Shown here: one piece after another, positions 62,641 to 64,000 of the stretch | How positions within the stretch are numbered: the first letter of the stretch is position 1 | Layout of the letters: each line of letters starts with the position of its first letter | DNA from: Blastocystis hominis | Taxonomy: Eukaryota; Sar; Bigyra; Opalinata; Blastocystidae | NCBI RefSeq assembly: GCF_000151665.1 | Contig: NW_013171820.1 | Coordinates: forward strand, 218,444-282,443 | Direction: 5' to 3' | DNA length: 64,000 bases | Notes under the pieces: generated by a model | What the model saw: the letters and a program-made list of their open reading frames with translations, nothing else | Told to the model about the DNA's origin: nothing | Databases searched by the model: none | Position numbers and translations under genes: made by a program

Positions 62641-64000
62641 CTACAAATCACCCACAAATCCAATCGGCACGGTCACAAAATAGCTATCCATGCTAATGCG
62701 GAATCGTTTCTTATAATCCTCAGGAGGCACAATGGTAGGCGCCTTCTCTCCGATAATCATCCCCACCGACTTCACTCCGTTCTCTTTACATCACTCCCCG
62801 CCCTCAGTCTCACCGATCTTCTTCAGAACATCGTAACAACGGAAGTAATCAATGATTCCGACCACCAATTCATGCTACACATCGCTTCTTCTCTCTCGCT
62901 CACCCTACCGTCTCTTCATTGATCCCCACCAACAACGAATAGTCCACCACTTTTATCAGATATAAGAACAGCGTGTCGTTCAGAATTCCAATATTCAACA
63001 GTTTTTTCGACGATTCCTACATCCAATCCTCTCCGTTCCGTTCAATTACATGCAAGGGCAGCGGAATTCCCTTCCGTCTCTCCATGAAATTCACATCCAG
63101 CAGCGTGTTTTCCTCCGCTACAAATCACAAACCGCGCAAACACCCACAGCCCTCGTTCGCATAGCGATTCCGACTGCTTCCCTTCAGGTCGAATTTATCC
63201 ACGATCTTCTGGTTGTAGAACAAATTCTCCATCACCTAGCAACAATCTCGCTCTCCACTTCTACCACATAATGCGACACCGTCTTGCGATTGCTCGAGTC
63301 GATCACCGTCGTCTGGTAAATCCCGAATACTTTGCACAGCAGCGAGGTGAGGCCGTGGAAGAGACACTTCGCCATGTATCTACGCGTTTTTCTCTCCATT
63401 GCAATCGCTACTGGAAATAGGAGTGAGCGTTCGTCACGAACATTTCGAACTCTCGAGAACTGATTTCCTTTACGAGATACCGAGAATCGCCCGTGATGTA
63501 AAACACGGCGCCTAGCCCTCAGTCCGCAGCGAAGCACCCACCGCTTTTGCCGCCATGCGTGTCTTGCGGTTGGCAAATGCTCAGCGAGAGGAGATAGCTG
63601 AACGCATCGCGAGCTTCGCGAATCGCGGCAAACTGCGTGGCGAAGAAAATCTTGCAGCAGACCTTGCAAGGAAGCCCGTTTTCTTCCACTTCGAGGACCA
63701 CTTTGACCATGTTGTCGTTGGGATCGAGGAGTTCTTTCTCCTTGAGACAGCAGCCTTCGATCCCTCCCTCCTTCACGAGCTTCTTCATCGATTCGAATTC
63801 GGTGGTGTAGCAACGTGTCAGCATCGAATACGCGAAGATCGTCGTGGGTCTCTGCAAGGAAACGGGAATAAAGTGGTTATTTTCGTCCGCTGGAAGCTGC
63901 GGATTCCCTGAAAAAAGCTCGGAAGGAAGTGAAACCTTTGAGTCAGTCATCCTGTCAGCATTTCTCTCTACCACTTCAGGGACGGAAGCAGAACTCGCAG
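62641..64000 (-). CDS. PIKfyve/Fab1-type phosphoinositide kinase, 3' part
   Basis: Phosphorylates PI3P to PI(3,5)P2 on endolysosomes if it is Fab1-like. The gene runs off the right edge, so the N-terminus is missing. Visible: SLQRPTTIFAYSMLTRCYTT, VCCKIFFATQFAAIREAR, GGKSGGAVFYITGDSRYLVK with the ATP-binding lysine, FGIYQTT, VVMENLFYNQKIVDKFDLKG (DLKGS.. catalytic region), LNDTLFLYLIKVVDYSLLVG and ELVVGIIDYFRCYD, then EKAPTIVPPEDYKKRF. Introns of 26-34 nt. Stop TAG at 62641 and TGTTTGTT at 62587-62594. SIIAYALSS-like and IG(I)IDYF motifs favour the Fab1 class over type I/II PIP kinases. Confidence 0.87.

Overview
The window is eukaryotic nuclear DNA, and everything in it points to a Blastocystis-type stramenopile. 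Genes sit close together on both strands. Nearly every one is interrupted by GT-AG introns of only 29-36 nt, and more than 80 can be placed because removing them restores conserved protein frames. Many genes are followed by the motif TGTTTGTT. Tiny introns plus a 3'-end TGTTTGTT element, sometimes with the stop codon completed by the poly(A) tail, are the published hallmarks of Blastocystis. A mitochondrially targeted phosphoglycerate mutase fits the stramenopile habit of running lower glycolysis in the mitochondrion. No prokaryotic gene clusters, CRISPR arrays, viral genes or transposases were seen.

Layout. 0.7-9 kb: ribosomal protein eS6, a cold-shock-like protein, a repeat-built surface protein, phosphoglycerate mutase, splicing factor SPF27/BCAS2, an unidentified PDZ-like protein, proteasome subunit DSS1. 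9-21 kb: alanine aminotransferase, a LON-domain protein, a multi-pass membrane protein, a LIM-villin headpiece actin protein, a CDK-like kinase, dipeptidyl peptidase III, Pol II subunit RPB7. 21-33 kb: a metallothionein-like protein, a TMEM185-like membrane protein, tRNA-Ser, an F-BAR-like protein, ataxin-10, a CEP20/FOPNL-like LisH protein head-to-head with a RING protein, NDUFAF3, coronin, tRNA-Gly, a divergent sirtuin. 33-50 kb: tRNA-Gln, tRNA thiolase TRMU, a lung-7-TM/GOST receptor, a SAMHD1-type dNTPase, a GARP-type Myb factor, a membrane-anchored M14 carboxypeptidase, ribosomal protein eS28, an ABC1/COQ8 kinase, dynactin p62, a surface protein, a PFA-DSP-like pseudophosphatase, UDP-sugar pyrophosphorylase. 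50-64 kb: two membrane proteins, a GH125 mannosidase, TELO2, a large endocytic-adaptor-like protein with 21 LNDPF repeats, SPT4, and the 3' part of a PIKfyve/PIP-kinase running off the right edge.

These are mostly unrelated housekeeping genes rather than an operon-like system. Themes recur: actin and membrane traffic (LIM-VHP, coronin, F-BAR, DPF-repeat protein, PIP kinase, GOST), mitochondrial function (PGAM, ALT, NDUFAF3, TRMU, ABC1K), and a secreted or surface set.

The most interesting signal is at the gene ends. In at least seven genes the spacing T-NNNN-TGTTTGnn places the T exactly at the first base of the stop codon, and in the sirtuin that T starts TGG, so only the poly(A) tail would terminate translation there. 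Exon-intron models were worked out by eye. Where a junction did not resolve, this is stated in the entry.
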